The translations under genes were made by a program, and so were the position numbers. A stretch of DNA of 26,114 bases from an uncultured Blautia sp. (lineage in GTDB: Bacteria; Bacillota; Clostridia; Lachnospirales; Lachnospiraceae). The notes below the pieces were generated by a model. The model was not told the origin of the DNA. It saw only the letters and a program-made list of their open reading frames with translations, and made no database searches. Positions 7,593 to 14,952 of this stretch are shown piece by piece; the stretch's first letter is position 1; every line of letters starts with the position of its first letter. The stretch is taken from the NCBI GenBank assembly GCA_934371915.1, contig CAKROE010000032.1:1-26114 (forward strand). The letters are read 5' to 3'.

Positions 7593-8051
7593 ATGTGGCG
7601 GGATATAAAAGGATATGAAGGACTATATGAGATAAACGAAAATGCAGTTGTCCGCAGAGTGGACGGCACTGGAATTGACGGGAGAAAGGTTTCTACGCAT
7701 GTGGTTGTGTCTTCGCGTACGAAAAAAGGGACACGTTACATTGCACTCTGGAAGGAAGGCGGACGCAGAACCTATATGCTCCATAAACTTTATGCGACAG
7801 CATTTCAAATGTCAGAAAATGAGGCAATACGGAGGCTGTACCGTGGTTTTACCGGAAACGGAGAAGCAATCCACAATGTATGCGGAACGCTTCTTGAAAG
7901 TCTGAAACTTTACGAAAAAGAACAGGCGGAAGGACTGAATCGGAATGACGAGATTCTGTATATCCGTCAATTCCTGGAAGAGCTGAAGACAGACATGGAA
8001 GAAAAAAACAGGTATCTGGAAGATGTTCCGCAGAGGATGGCAGAGATGTAG
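7593..8051 (+). CDS. NUMOD4-domain protein inside the pilus operon
   Basis: This is a 152-residue cytoplasmic-looking protein without a signal peptide. Residues 1-~28 (MWRDIKGYEGLYEINENAVV, then RRVDG) match NUMOD4, a DNA-binding accessory motif of HNH homing endonucleases and phage nucleases. Residues 45-70 (RYIALWKEGGRRTYMLHKLYATAF) resemble the stretch that normally leads into the HNH domain. The catalytic HNH core (asparagine/histidine cluster such as NHIDGNKxNN) is not present. The C-terminal half (~105-152) is charged and helical, probably coiled coil. AAGGTGAG precedes the ATG closely. It sits between the sipA-like and major pilin genes, where streptococcal FCT islands have nothing. 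It may be a domesticated DNA-binding regulator or the remnant of a homing-nuclease insertion. Its function is unknown. Confidence 0.75.
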   Translation: MWRDIKGYEGLYEINENAVVRRVDGTGIDGRKVSTHVVVSSRTKKGTRYIALWKEGGRRTYMLHKLYATAFQMSENEAIRRLYRGFTGNGEAIHNVCGTLLESLKLYEKEQAEGLNRNDEILYIRQFLEELKTDMEEKNRYLEDVPQRMAEM

Positions 8052-8080
8052 CAATAAAAAGATTTAAGGAGGAAGTAAGT

Positions 8081-9121
8081 ATGATGAGCAAAGCGAAATT
8101 TATGAAAAAAATGGCAGCTGTTGTAATGGCTGGTGCGATGATGACGGTAATGGCTGTGCCGGTCATGGCAGCAACCGGTCCGATCGGCGAAGGAGTTGAC
8201 GGACTTAAAATTTCAAAAACACTGGAAAAATATGAAAATTCCTATACACCGAATACAACTTTTAGTTTCGAGATTGCTCCGGGAGTTGCGGATCCGGACA
8301 ATAAAGTAGAAGCCGGCCCTGCAGGCGGTGTAACTTTTGCGAATGGATCGACAACAGGAAGCATTGGTTTTTCATCCGCAAAAAGTGATATCGGGAATAA
8401 ACAGGAAACGAAGGATGCAACACTTACGGTCAATGCATCATTGTTCGCTGAACCGGGAATTTACCGTTATGTGATTAAAGAGGCTTCGACAAGTGGATTT
8501 GAAGGCATTGTTTATTCTACAGAAAAAAAGATTCTGGATATCTACAAATATTCAGATGGTTCTTTTGACTACCGCTTCTTTGATGAGGCAACCGGGGACA
8601 AACTGTCGGAAGCAAATTTTACAAACACATATAATCATACAGAAGGACAGGTACAGGATCTGACGGTATCAAAGACAGTAACCGGTAAGCTTGGTAATCT
8701 GTCAAAAGAATTTGCGTTTAATATTGCAATAAACAGCAGCAATAACGATGAAGTATATTATGTTACAAAAAATGGTGAAACAGCAATTGAACAGTGGGAT
8801 GGAAGCAGTACAGCAATCACACTGAAATCCGGTGACAGTGTTACCATCTATGGCCTTTCTGCAAATGATTCTTATACCATTACAGAGGTCGAGGCAAATG
8901 CGAATGGTTATACAACCAGCATTGCAAATGCAGGCTCTTCTAAAGATGGTACTGCTACCGGAAGCATTACGGCAGATACGAATGTCAGCTATACAAATAC
9001 AAAAGACGCAACACCTCCGATGGGTATCGTAATGGATATTGCTCCATATGCGATCATGGTAGTGGCAGCCTTTATCCTTGGCTTTGCATTCCTTCGCGTC
9101 AGACATTACGGAAAAAAATGA
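8081..9121 (+). CDS. fctA: Major pilin, two-domain isopeptide (Spy0128/FctA-like)
   Basis: This 346-residue protein has a signal peptide (residues 1-31, ending PVMAA). Two tandem pilin isopeptide-linkage domains resemble the Streptococcus pyogenes shaft pilin. Domain 1 has Lys46 (LKISKTL), catalytic Glu134 (YRYVIKE) and Asn182 (FTNTY). Domain 2 has Lys198 (TVSKTVTG), Glu269 (YTITEVE) and Asn306 (SYTNTKD). Each triad fits a self-formed Lys-Asn isopeptide bond. The C-terminus carries TPPMGI (311-316), a hydrophobic segment and a RVRHYGKK tail, a sorting signal with Met where Thr is usual. AGGAGG precedes two adjacent ATGs (8081, 8084). The stop overlaps the sortase start (ATGA), implying coupling. 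This should be the polymerised shaft subunit; the Lys used for polymerisation cannot be assigned. Confidence 0.92.
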   Translation: MMSKAKFMKKMAAVVMAGAMMTVMAVPVMAATGPIGEGVDGLKISKTLEKYENSYTPNTTFSFEIAPGVADPDNKVEAGPAGGVTFANGSTTGSIGFSSAKSDIGNKQETKDATLTVNASLFAEPGIYRYVIKEASTSGFEGIVYSTEKKILDIYKYSDGSFDYRFFDEATGDKLSEANFTNTYNHTEGQVQDLTVSKTVTGKLGNLSKEFAFNIAINSSNNDEVYYVTKNGETAIEQWDGSSTAITLKSGDSVTIYGLSANDSYTITEVEANANGYTTSIANAGSSKDGTATGSITADTNVSYTNTKDATPPMGIVMDIAPYAIMVVAAFILGFAFLRVRHYGKK

Positions 9122-9882
9122 AAATAATTGTTTTTGTAGCAAAGACAGGTGACTGGCTGGTCAGTTTCGTGGCGGCAATTCTGGCAACTGTGATGCTTTT
9201 GTACGGCGGCTATGCCCTGTGGGATACGGCAATGCTGTATCAGGGGGCGTTTGTTTCTCAGGATCTGATGAAATATAAACCGTCTGTGTCAGTGGATGCG
9301 GATGATGCAAGCCTGGAAGAACTTCTGGCAATCAATCCGGATGTCCGTGGCTGGCTGACGATAGATGGAACCCATGTGGATTATCCAATCGTACAGGGCG
9401 AAGACGATATGGAATATGTAAATAAAGATGTGTATGGAGAGTTTTCACTGTCAGGGACCGCTTTTTTGGACAGTGAAAACACATCAGATTTCAGCGACTG
9501 TTATAATCTGCTCTTTGGGCATCATATGGCAAATGGTGCCATGTTTGGGGATGTGGTCCGTTTTACTGACAGAACTTATTTTGAAAAGCATCAGACCGGA
9601 CGACTTTTTTATCCGGATGGAAGCAGCGTCAAAATTACTTTGTATGCCTGTCTTCAGACAGATGCCTATGACAGTCTGGTGTACCGGCCGGAAGTCAGGA
9701 AGCAGGAAAACATGGCAGAACTCCTTGCATATATCCAAAAAGAAGCTGTGCAGTGCCGGGACATCGGAATTACTGAGCATGATCAGCTGATCGGGCTGTC
9801 GACCTGTGCTGAGGCAGAAACAAATGGCCGTGTGATCCTATTTGGGCGGCTTGAAAAAGAAAAGCAGGTGAATCAGACATGA
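9118..9882 (+). CDS. Class B sortase, probable pilin polymerase
   Basis: This is a 254-residue membrane-anchored transpeptidase. An N-terminal membrane segment (about residues 15-37) is followed by the SrtB fold: WLTIDGTHVDYPIVQG, the His motif LLFGHHM (His135/His136), STC with nucleophile Cys230, and Arg238 in NGRVILFGRL. The Cys-His-Arg triad is complete, so it should be active. Class B enzymes polymerise pilins in the FCT islands of group A Streptococcus (SrtC2-type). Here it is wedged between major and minor pilin genes with ATGA overlaps on both sides, so its substrates are almost certainly those neighbours. It should cleave the PPMGI-type signals rather than LPXTG. Whether it also anchors the fibre to peptidoglycan is not visible; no housekeeping sortase is in the window. 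Confidence 0.93.
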   Translation: MKIIVFVAKTGDWLVSFVAAILATVMLLYGGYALWDTAMLYQGAFVSQDLMKYKPSVSVDADDASLEELLAINPDVRGWLTIDGTHVDYPIVQGEDDMEYVNKDVYGEFSLSGTAFLDSENTSDFSDCYNLLFGHHMANGAMFGDVVRFTDRTYFEKHQTGRLFYPDGSSVKITLYACLQTDAYDSLVYRPEVRKQENMAELLAYIQKEAVQCRDIGITEHDQLIGLSTCAEAETNGRVILFGRLEKEKQVNQT

Positions 9883-10616
9883 TAGAAAAATTAAAAAAGT
9901 TATGCAGGCTGATCTGCATTTCGGTGCTGATCGGGATACTGCTCTTTCCGGGTCAGGTGATGGCGGATACAGGAGAAAACAGCTGCCGGGTCACACTTCC
10001 GGTCTCGGTTATTTACAGAAACCAGAACAGCGCAGACCGCAGAGTTTTTGAGTATGTGCTCTCTGCAAAGGAAAGCAGTGTACCGATGCCGCAGGAGACA
10101 GAACTTCATATTACAGTCTCAAATGGAGCGGGCAGAGGTTTATTTGGAGCAATCGAATATATGGAACCCGGGGAATATCATTATGAAATTTCCCAGAAAG
10201 GCGGTTCTGTAAAGAATATAAGATATGATAAGAGTACCTATGAGGTGACAGTATATGTCCTGAATGATGGACTGGGTGGACTCGTATCAGAAGTCTGGGC
10301 ATCGAAGAATGGGAGTGGAAGTAAAACGGATGCAATTCAGTTCGTGAATACAGGACTGACTGCAAAAAAGCCTGCTGCGACACCGGTCACTACCCGGATG
10401 CCGGCAGTAAGACCGACTGCAGCGCTGAGAAGAGCAACGACTGTGCAGGGAAGACCGGGCGGCAGTACGACGGCTGTTTCACACAGTGTGAAAACAGCAT
10501 CCAGTCCCAAGACGGAAGATAATACACCGCTTGAAGTATTTGTCGGAATTCTTGTACTTTCGGGCGTGATGGCAGCGGCGATACTGGTACTCCGAAAACG
10601 GCAGAAAAAGCAGTAA
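9879..10616 (+). CDS. fctB: Minor pilin (FctB-like, possible basal anchor)
   Basis: This 245-residue protein has a signal peptide (residues 1-30, ending QVMAD). One pilin isopeptide-type domain spans ~35-160 (GEYHYEISQ with the Glu, and IQFVNTG with the Asn). The first-strand Lys of the bond appears absent (LPVSVIYRN), so an isopeptide bond is doubtful. A Pro/Thr/Arg-rich linker (~165-207) leads to SSPKTEDNTPL (208-218), a hydrophobic segment and an RKRQKKQ tail. The linker suits a wall-spanning basal subunit such as FctB. The sorting motif looks like SPKTG with Glu213 in place of Gly, so it may not be cut in the usual way. The start overlaps the sortase stop (ATGA). It is the last gene of the operon. 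Confidence 0.85.
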   Translation: MIEKLKKLCRLICISVLIGILLFPGQVMADTGENSCRVTLPVSVIYRNQNSADRRVFEYVLSAKESSVPMPQETELHITVSNGAGRGLFGAIEYMEPGEYHYEISQKGGSVKNIRYDKSTYEVTVYVLNDGLGGLVSEVWASKNGSGSKTDAIQFVNTGLTAKKPAATPVTTRMPAVRPTAALRRATTVQGRPGGSTTAVSHSVKTASSPKTEDNTPLEVFVGILVLSGVMAAAILVLRKRQKKQ

Positions 10617-10670
10617 AAGAGAAGAGAAAATTTGCTGTGGCAATGTTCCTGAAAATATCATAATACAAAA

Positions 10671-10705
10671 ATACCGGTGGAATCGAATCAACGTTCCACC
10701 GGTAT
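10671..10705. terminator. Hairpin between pilus operon and hicB, probable terminator
   Basis: The 12-bp perfect stem ATACCGGTGGAA / TTCCACCGGTAT has an 11-base loop. A T run follows only on the minus strand, so it is a good terminator for the hicB-like gene. On the plus strand it may act as a 3' stabiliser for the pilus mRNA. Confidence 0.75.
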
Positions 10706-10750
10706 CTGTAGTTCCGGTAAATATTCCCTTAACAAAAAGAGTTGGAATGA

Positions 10751-11029
10751 TCATTCATCCCAACCCTCATAAAATCTGATATTTACGGAAATATTCCGGA
10801 CAATGTCTCCGTCCTGAAGTTCCAGATCATCCTCATCGGAAACTGGCGGAAGCTGGCAGTCATCCTCGTCAAGTTCGAGTGTGATCCAGTTGTAGGCAGC
10901 TGCATTTGCTTCTTCGATGGCTTCGTCAAGAGTGTCTCCTTCACCGTAACAGTCTTCAAGATCAGGGAAAAATCCCCGGTAAGTTCCTTTGTCAGTTTTG
11001 CGGAAAACCGCAGGATAAATAAATTTCAT
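10751..11029 (-). CDS. HicB-family antitoxin-like protein without a visible HicA
   Basis: This 92-residue protein has the HicB RNase-H-like fold signature: YPAVFRKTDKGTYRGFFPDL, then EDCYGEGDTLDEAIEEA and an acidic C-terminal part. HicB neutralises the HicA mRNA interferase and usually represses its operon through an added C-terminal HTH or RHH domain. That domain is missing here and the C-terminus is very acidic. No HicA (small dsRBD-like toxin with GSH motif) lies on either side: the 134 bases downstream and the upstream 200 bases have no suitable ORF. It may be a solitary HicB-like protein, which is common in clostridia, or a toxin-loss remnant. AAGGAG lies ten bases before the ATG. The gene is divergent from the trp promoter. 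Confidence 0.8.
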   Translation of the reverse strand: MKFIYPAVFRKTDKGTYRGFFPDLEDCYGEGDTLDEAIEEANAAAYNWITLELDEDDCQLPPVSDEDDLELQDGDIVRNISVNIRFYEGWDE

Positions 11030-11093
11030 AGTGGATAAGCTCCTTTTTATGATACGACAGTGCCTGTATGGCGCTGCTTTTTTCTCTTCGCCT

Positions 11094-11099
11094 ATTATA
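11094..11099 (-). promoter_or_regulatory. Probable -10 box of the hicB-like gene
   Basis: On the minus strand this is a perfect TATAAT, about 65 bases before the hicB start. No good -35 sequence is seen at 16-18 bases, so the promoter is weak or activator-dependent. It is back-to-back with the trp promoter, about 75 bases away. Confidence 0.45.
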
Positions 11100-11173
11100 T
11101 CATATTCTCTGAAGTTTAAAAGAGGAGAATCATAAAGTTGGAAATAAAAAAATGTGAAATCTGTCTAACCCTA

Positions 11174-11202
11174 TTGACAATTAAAAAAAATCATGATATT
11201 TT
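11174..11202 (+). promoter_or_regulatory. Promoter of the trp operon
   Basis: TTGACA (11174-11179), a 17-base spacer and TATTTT (11197-11202) place the transcription start near 11209. The T-box leader begins just downstream. No TrpR-type operator is seen, so control probably rests on the leader. Confidence 0.75.
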
Positions 11203-11209
11203 ATAGAAA

Positions 11210-11502
11210 ATTCAATTTAATCAGTTAAACCGTTGAAGCGGAGATAAAAGCTGTTGTGCGCGCACAGAGAATCCGGGTGGGTGAGAGCCGGGTGGAAATG
11301 CAGGCTGCTAAATGGACCGCTGAGGGCACAGGGAAAGGTAGCAACATACTTAGTATTCTGTGACGTAGGGCATACGTAAGTTGCCGGGAATATGCAGGTA
11401 TTCCGCAAAGCGCACGAGTCATTTCGTGAATCAAGGTGGCACCGCGGGTGAAGTTTATTGCTCGTCCTTGACAGAGGAATCTTTGTCATGGACGGGCTTT
11501 TT
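11210..11502 (+). promoter_or_regulatory. T-box riboswitch sensing uncharged tRNA-Trp
   Basis: This is a transcriptional T-box leader. Stem I is closed by AGCGG (11237-11241) and CCGCT (11317-11321), with a following GAGATAAAAG S-turn-like segment. The codon TGG in AAATGGACC (11313-11315) sits where the specifier should be and reads tryptophan. The T-box proper, AAGGTGGCACCGCGGG, is at 11433-11448. Its bulge TGGC (11437-11440) would pair with GCCA, and tRNA-Trp has G as discriminator base, so both contacts agree. Uncharged tRNA-Trp should stabilise the antiterminator and let RNA polymerase enter trpE. The competing terminator is listed separately. Confidence 0.95.
11460..11502 (+). terminator. 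T-box attenuator terminator
   Basis: GCTCGTCCTTGACA (11460-11473) pairs with TGTCATGGACGGGC (11484-11497), followed by TTTTT. It forms when charged tRNA-Trp is plentiful and stops transcription about 100 bases before trpE. Confidence 0.9.
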
Positions 11503-11600
11503 ATGTTACAGGAAATTATTCTGTATTATTCCAATAACGTAAATATGCTCCGCTTTATCAGACACATTCTAAGAAATGCATCAGGAGGAGGTAAAGATAC

Positions 11601-13085
11601 ATGTATCCTACACTGGAAAACATTAGAGAGATCGCAGCAAAAGGACAGTACAAAAGAGTTCCGGTCTGCCGGGAAGTGTATGCAGACAGATATACACCGG
11701 TAGAAGTTATGAGAACTTTAAGGAAGGCAAGCAGACATTGTTATCTGCTGGAAAGTGCCAGCCAGACAGAAGTGTGGGGACGCTATTCTTTCCTCGGATA
11801 CGAACCGGTGATGGAAATTACCTGCACAGACGGATACATGAAGATCCGCCATACAGAAGTGGGCAATGATGAGGTGGTTACGAAACAGGTTACACATCCG
11901 GGAGACACTTTAAGAGAGATTTTGAAAGAATATAAAAGCCCGGTGATGGAAGAAATGCCTCCGTTTACCGGTGGGCTGGTAGGATATTTTTCTTACGATT
12001 ATATCAAATACAGCGAGCCGAAATTAAAGCTGGGAGAGCACGAAGATCCGGATTTCAGGGACATGGATCTGATGTTATTTGATCAGGTAATTGCGTTTGA
12101 CCATTATCGTCAGAAGGTACTTCTGATCACAGGAGTGATGCTTGATGACCTTGAAAAATCTTACCAGAAAGCAGAAAAAAAGCTTCAGGAAATGGCAGAT
12201 CTGATACGCGACGGAGAAAAAGAGGAGTTCCCTTCATTGAAGCTGGCATCTGAGATCAAACCACAGTTTCCAAAAGAAAAATACTGCAGTATGGTTGAAA
12301 AAGCAAAGCATTATATCCATGAAGGCGACATTTTTCAGGTCGTGCTTTCCAATCCAATGAGGGCGAAAGCAGAGGGAAGCTTATTTGATACTTACAGAGT
12401 TTTAAGAGCAACAAACCCGTCACCGTATATGTTCTATTTTTCCAGTGATGATATCGAACTTGCAGGTGCATCACCGGAGACACTGGTAAAGCTTGAGGAC
12501 AAAAAACTGACAACATTTCCTCTTGCCGGAACAAGACCGAGGGGTAAGACAAGAGAAGAAGATCAGGAGCTGGAAGCCGGACTTTTAAAAGATGAAAAGG
12601 AACTTGCAGAGCACAATATGCTGGTCGATCTTGGACGAAATGATATCGGCAGAATCAGTAAGATCGGAACCGTAGAAGTCGAAAAATACATGACTGTGGA
12701 ACATTTTTCACAGGTTATGCACATCGGTTCCACGGTTGCAGGTGAACTCAGAGAGGACAAAGATGCAATAGACGCCGTTGATTCCATCCTTCCGGCAGGA
12801 ACACTTTCCGGAGCACCGAAGTTCCGCGCATGCCAGATCATCGAAGAACTGGAGCAGAGTAAACGCGGCATCTACGGAGGCGCTATCGGTTATCTGGATT
12901 TTGCCGGAAACCTTGATACCTGCATTGCAATACGACTGGTATACAAGAAAAAAGGTGAGATCTGTATTCGGTCCGGAGCCGGAATTGTGGCGGACAGTGT
13001 TCCGGAAAAAGAATTCGAGGAATGCTGCAACAAGGCGAGAGCGGTTGTACTGGCAATCGAGAAAGCACAGGAGGGACTGGAATGA
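11601..13085 (+). CDS. trpE: Anthranilate synthase component I
   Basis: TrpE uses chorismate and ammonia (from TrpG) to make anthranilate, the first committed step of tryptophan synthesis. The 494-residue length is normal. The feedback site motif LLES is at residues 49-52, so tryptophan inhibition is expected. The chorismate-binding half contains NPSPYMFY, AGASPETLV, PLAGTRPRG, LVDLGRNDIG, the TLSGAPK motif and GGAIGYLD. The ATG follows GGAGGAGG. The stop overlaps trpG by four bases (ATGA), which should keep the two subunits in equal amounts. It is the first gene after the T-box. Confidence 0.97.
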   Translation: MYPTLENIREIAAKGQYKRVPVCREVYADRYTPVEVMRTLRKASRHCYLLESASQTEVWGRYSFLGYEPVMEITCTDGYMKIRHTEVGNDEVVTKQVTHPGDTLREILKEYKSPVMEEMPPFTGGLVGYFSYDYIKYSEPKLKLGEHEDPDFRDMDLMLFDQVIAFDHYRQKVLLITGVMLDDLEKSYQKAEKKLQEMADLIRDGEKEEFPSLKLASEIKPQFPKEKYCSMVEKAKHYIHEGDIFQVVLSNPMRAKAEGSLFDTYRVLRATNPSPYMFYFSSDDIELAGASPETLVKLEDKKLTTFPLAGTRPRGKTREEDQELEAGLLKDEKELAEHNMLVDLGRNDIGRISKIGTVEVEKYMTVEHFSQVMHIGSTVAGELREDKDAIDAVDSILPAGTLSGAPKFRACQIIEELEQSKRGIYGGAIGYLDFAGNLDTCIAIRLVYKKKGEICIRSGAGIVADSVPEKEFEECCNKARAVVLAIEKAQEGLE

Positions 13086-13669
13086 TCGTACTGATTGATA
13101 ATTATGACAGCTTTTCTTACAACGTATATCAGCTGATCGGTTCCGTAGAGCCGGATATAAAAGTTGTACGAAATGATGAATACAGCGTAAAAGAAATTGA
13201 AGAAATGAAGCCGGAAGCACTGATTCTCTCACCGGGACCGGGTAGACCGGCAGATGCAGGAATCTGCATTGATGCGATTCGATATTTCGCCGGAAAAATA
13301 CCGATCCTTGGTATCTGCCTTGGACATCAGGCAATTTGTGAAGCTTTCGGCGGGGAAGTCTCCTATGCAAAAGAACTGATGCATGGAAAGAAAAAGAACA
13401 TTTATACGGTTGGAAAGAGCCCTCTTTTTGAAGGACTCGGGGACAGCTTTCAGGCAGCAAGATACCATTCACTGGCGGCAGTAAGAGAAAAATTACCGGA
13501 TGTTTTAAGGGTTACTGCCGAGGCGGAAGACGGTGAAATCATGGCTGTGGAACATACAGAATATCCGATTTTCGGAGTACAGTTTCATCCGGAATCTGTC
13601 ATGACACCGGATGGAAAAGTGATGGTGGAAAACTTTATGAATACCAGGGTGAAAAATTCTAAATGCTGA
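13082..13669 (+). CDS. trpG: Anthranilate synthase component II (glutamine amidotransferase)
   Basis: TrpG hydrolyses glutamine and passes ammonia to TrpE. It has 195 residues. The start at ATG 13082 (MIVLIDNYDSFSYN) overlaps the trpE stop; a longer upstream reading is within trpE. Class I amidotransferase residues are Cys79 in GICLGHQ, and His169 and Glu171 in QFHPES. LSPGPGRP (49-56) is the usual oxyanion-region motif. It is not fused to TrpD as in enterobacteria. Its stop codon lies inside the first of a run of hairpins that fill the gap before trpD. Confidence 0.96.
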   Translation: MIVLIDNYDSFSYNVYQLIGSVEPDIKVVRNDEYSVKEIEEMKPEALILSPGPGRPADAGICIDAIRYFAGKIPILGICLGHQAICEAFGGEVSYAKELMHGKKKNIYTVGKSPLFEGLGDSFQAARYHSLAAVREKLPDVLRVTAEAEDGEIMAVEHTEYPIFGVQFHPESVMTPDGKVMVENFMNTRVKNSKC

Positions 13670-13824
13670 CCATGCTTGCATGGAGAAGCATTTGAATTTA
13701 GAACCCGCCAAACATGAGAAAGTAGTGATTTACAAAGTAAATCTACGGATTTCGAATGTTTGCAGAATTGTAAGAGTTGCAGAGCAACGGAACAATTCGT
13801 AGGTATTCATAAAAGATTATGAAT
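13654..13824. repeat. Cluster of consecutive hairpins between trpG and trpD
   Basis: Four perfect or near-perfect inverted repeats follow each other in the 189-bp gap. First, AAATTC(T)AAATGCT (13654-13667) pairs with AGCATTTGAATTT (13687-13699), enclosing CCATGC/GCATGG. Second, CAAACAT (13709-13715) pairs with ATGTTTG (13756-13762), enclosing GATTTAC/GTAAATC. Third, GAATTGT (13765-13771) pairs with ACAATTC (13792-13798), enclosing GTTGC/GCAAC. Fourth, ATTCATAA (13805-13812) pairs with TTATGAAT (13817-13824). None has a terminator T run. The array may be an mRNA processing or stabilising region, or a small inserted element. Confidence 0.7.
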
Positions 13825-13858
13825 TTGGTATTAAAAAAGTAATCAGGAGGAAATTAGA

Positions 13859-14869
13859 ATGATCAAAGAAGCAATCGTAAAACTTTCAAAAAAAGAAGAT
13901 CTGACATATCAAGAAGCAGAAACAGTTATGGATGAAATCATGAGCGGACAGGCAACAGCGGTACAGATGTCTTCCTATCTGACGGCACTTTCCATGAAAG
14001 GCGAGACGATCGATGAGATCACTGCATCTGCAGCAGGAATGCGTGCACACTGTATTAAATTACTGCATGATCTGGATGTACTTGAAATTGTCGGAACAGG
14101 TGGCGACGGGGCCAATTCTTTCAATATTTCCACTACTTCTTCACTGGTTATTGCAGCAGGCGGAGTGCCGGTTGCCAAACACGGAAACCGTGCAGCATCC
14201 TCAAAAAGCGGTGCGGCAGATGTGCTTGAAGCACTTGGTGTAAATATTACGATTCCACCGGAAAAGAGTGCAGAACTCCTCAAAAAAATCAATATCTGTT
14301 TTCTGTTTGCACAGAATTATCATATCGCAATGAAGTATGTGGCACCGATCCGTAAAGAACTTGGAATCCGTACAGTATTCAATATTCTCGGACCTTTAAG
14401 TAATCCTGCGGGCGCAAATATGGAGCTAATGGGAGTATTTGATCAGGCACTTGTAGAGCCACTTGCACAGGTAATGGCAAAGCTTGGCGTGACAAAAGGA
14501 ATGGTCGTATTCGGACAGGATAAGCTGGATGAGATTTCAATGAGCGCGCCTACGTCTGTTTGTGAAATCAAGGATGGCTGGTTCCAGTCTTATGAGATCA
14601 CGCCGGAGCAGTTCGGTTACGAAAGATGTTCCAAAGATGATCTTGTAGGTGGTACTCCGGCAGAAAATGCTGAGATCACAAAGGCAATTTTAAGAGGAGA
14701 AGAGAAAGGACCGAAGCGTCAGGCAGTATGCTTAAATGCGGGTGCAGCACTCTATATTGCAGGCAAAGCTGAGACAATGGAAGCCGGTGTCCGTATGGCT
14801 GAAGAACTGATTGACAGTGGTGCAGCACTGAAAAAACTGGATGAATTTATCGCCTGCTCAAACGCGTAA
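13859..14869 (+). CDS. trpD: Anthranilate phosphoribosyltransferase
   Basis: TrpD transfers the phosphoribosyl group of PRPP to anthranilate, the second step of the pathway. Its 336 residues are the normal monofunctional length. The PRPP-binding loop GTGGDG is at residues 79-84 with the following [28 protein letters not shown] and the GPLSNPA segment are family signatures. AGGAGG lies nine bases before the ATG. It follows trpG after a hairpin-rich 189-bp gap, the largest in the operon, so it may be translated or processed independently. Confidence 0.97.
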   Translation: MIKEAIVKLSKKEDLTYQEAETVMDEIMSGQATAVQMSSYLTALSMKGETIDEITASAAGMRAHCIKLLHDLDVLEIVGTGGDGANSFNISTTSSLVIAAGGVPVAKHGNRAASSKSGAADVLEALGVNITIPPEKSAELLKKINICFLFAQNYHIAMKYVAPIRKELGIRTVFNILGPLSNPAGANMELMGVFDQALVEPLAQVMAKLGVTKGMVVFGQDKLDEISMSAPTSVCEIKDGWFQSYEITPEQFGYERCSKDDLVGGTPAENAEITKAILRGEEKGPKRQAVCLNAGAALYIAGKAETMEAGVRMAEELIDSGAALKKLDEFIACSNA

Positions 14870-14952
14870 GTGTTATAATAGGAAGGTCAGAATATTGTTC
14901 CGAATGAAAGGATTGGATATCTGAACTTTATAAGAAAAGGAAACCTGTTATT

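Noticed and set aside
7543..7608. Possible 21-codon ORF between the sipA-like and NUMOD4 genes
   Set aside because: It has no convincing ribosome binding site and runs into the NUMOD4 start in another frame; too short to support.
11030..11173. Search for a HicA toxin gene beside hicB
   Set aside because: No small ORF with a HicA-like pattern is seen upstream or downstream on either strand, so no toxin is annotated.
11458..11703. 81-codon ORF across the T-box terminator into trpE
   Set aside because: It overlaps the attenuator and trpE in another frame and has no Trp-rich leader-peptide character. Control is by tRNA binding and needs no leader peptide.
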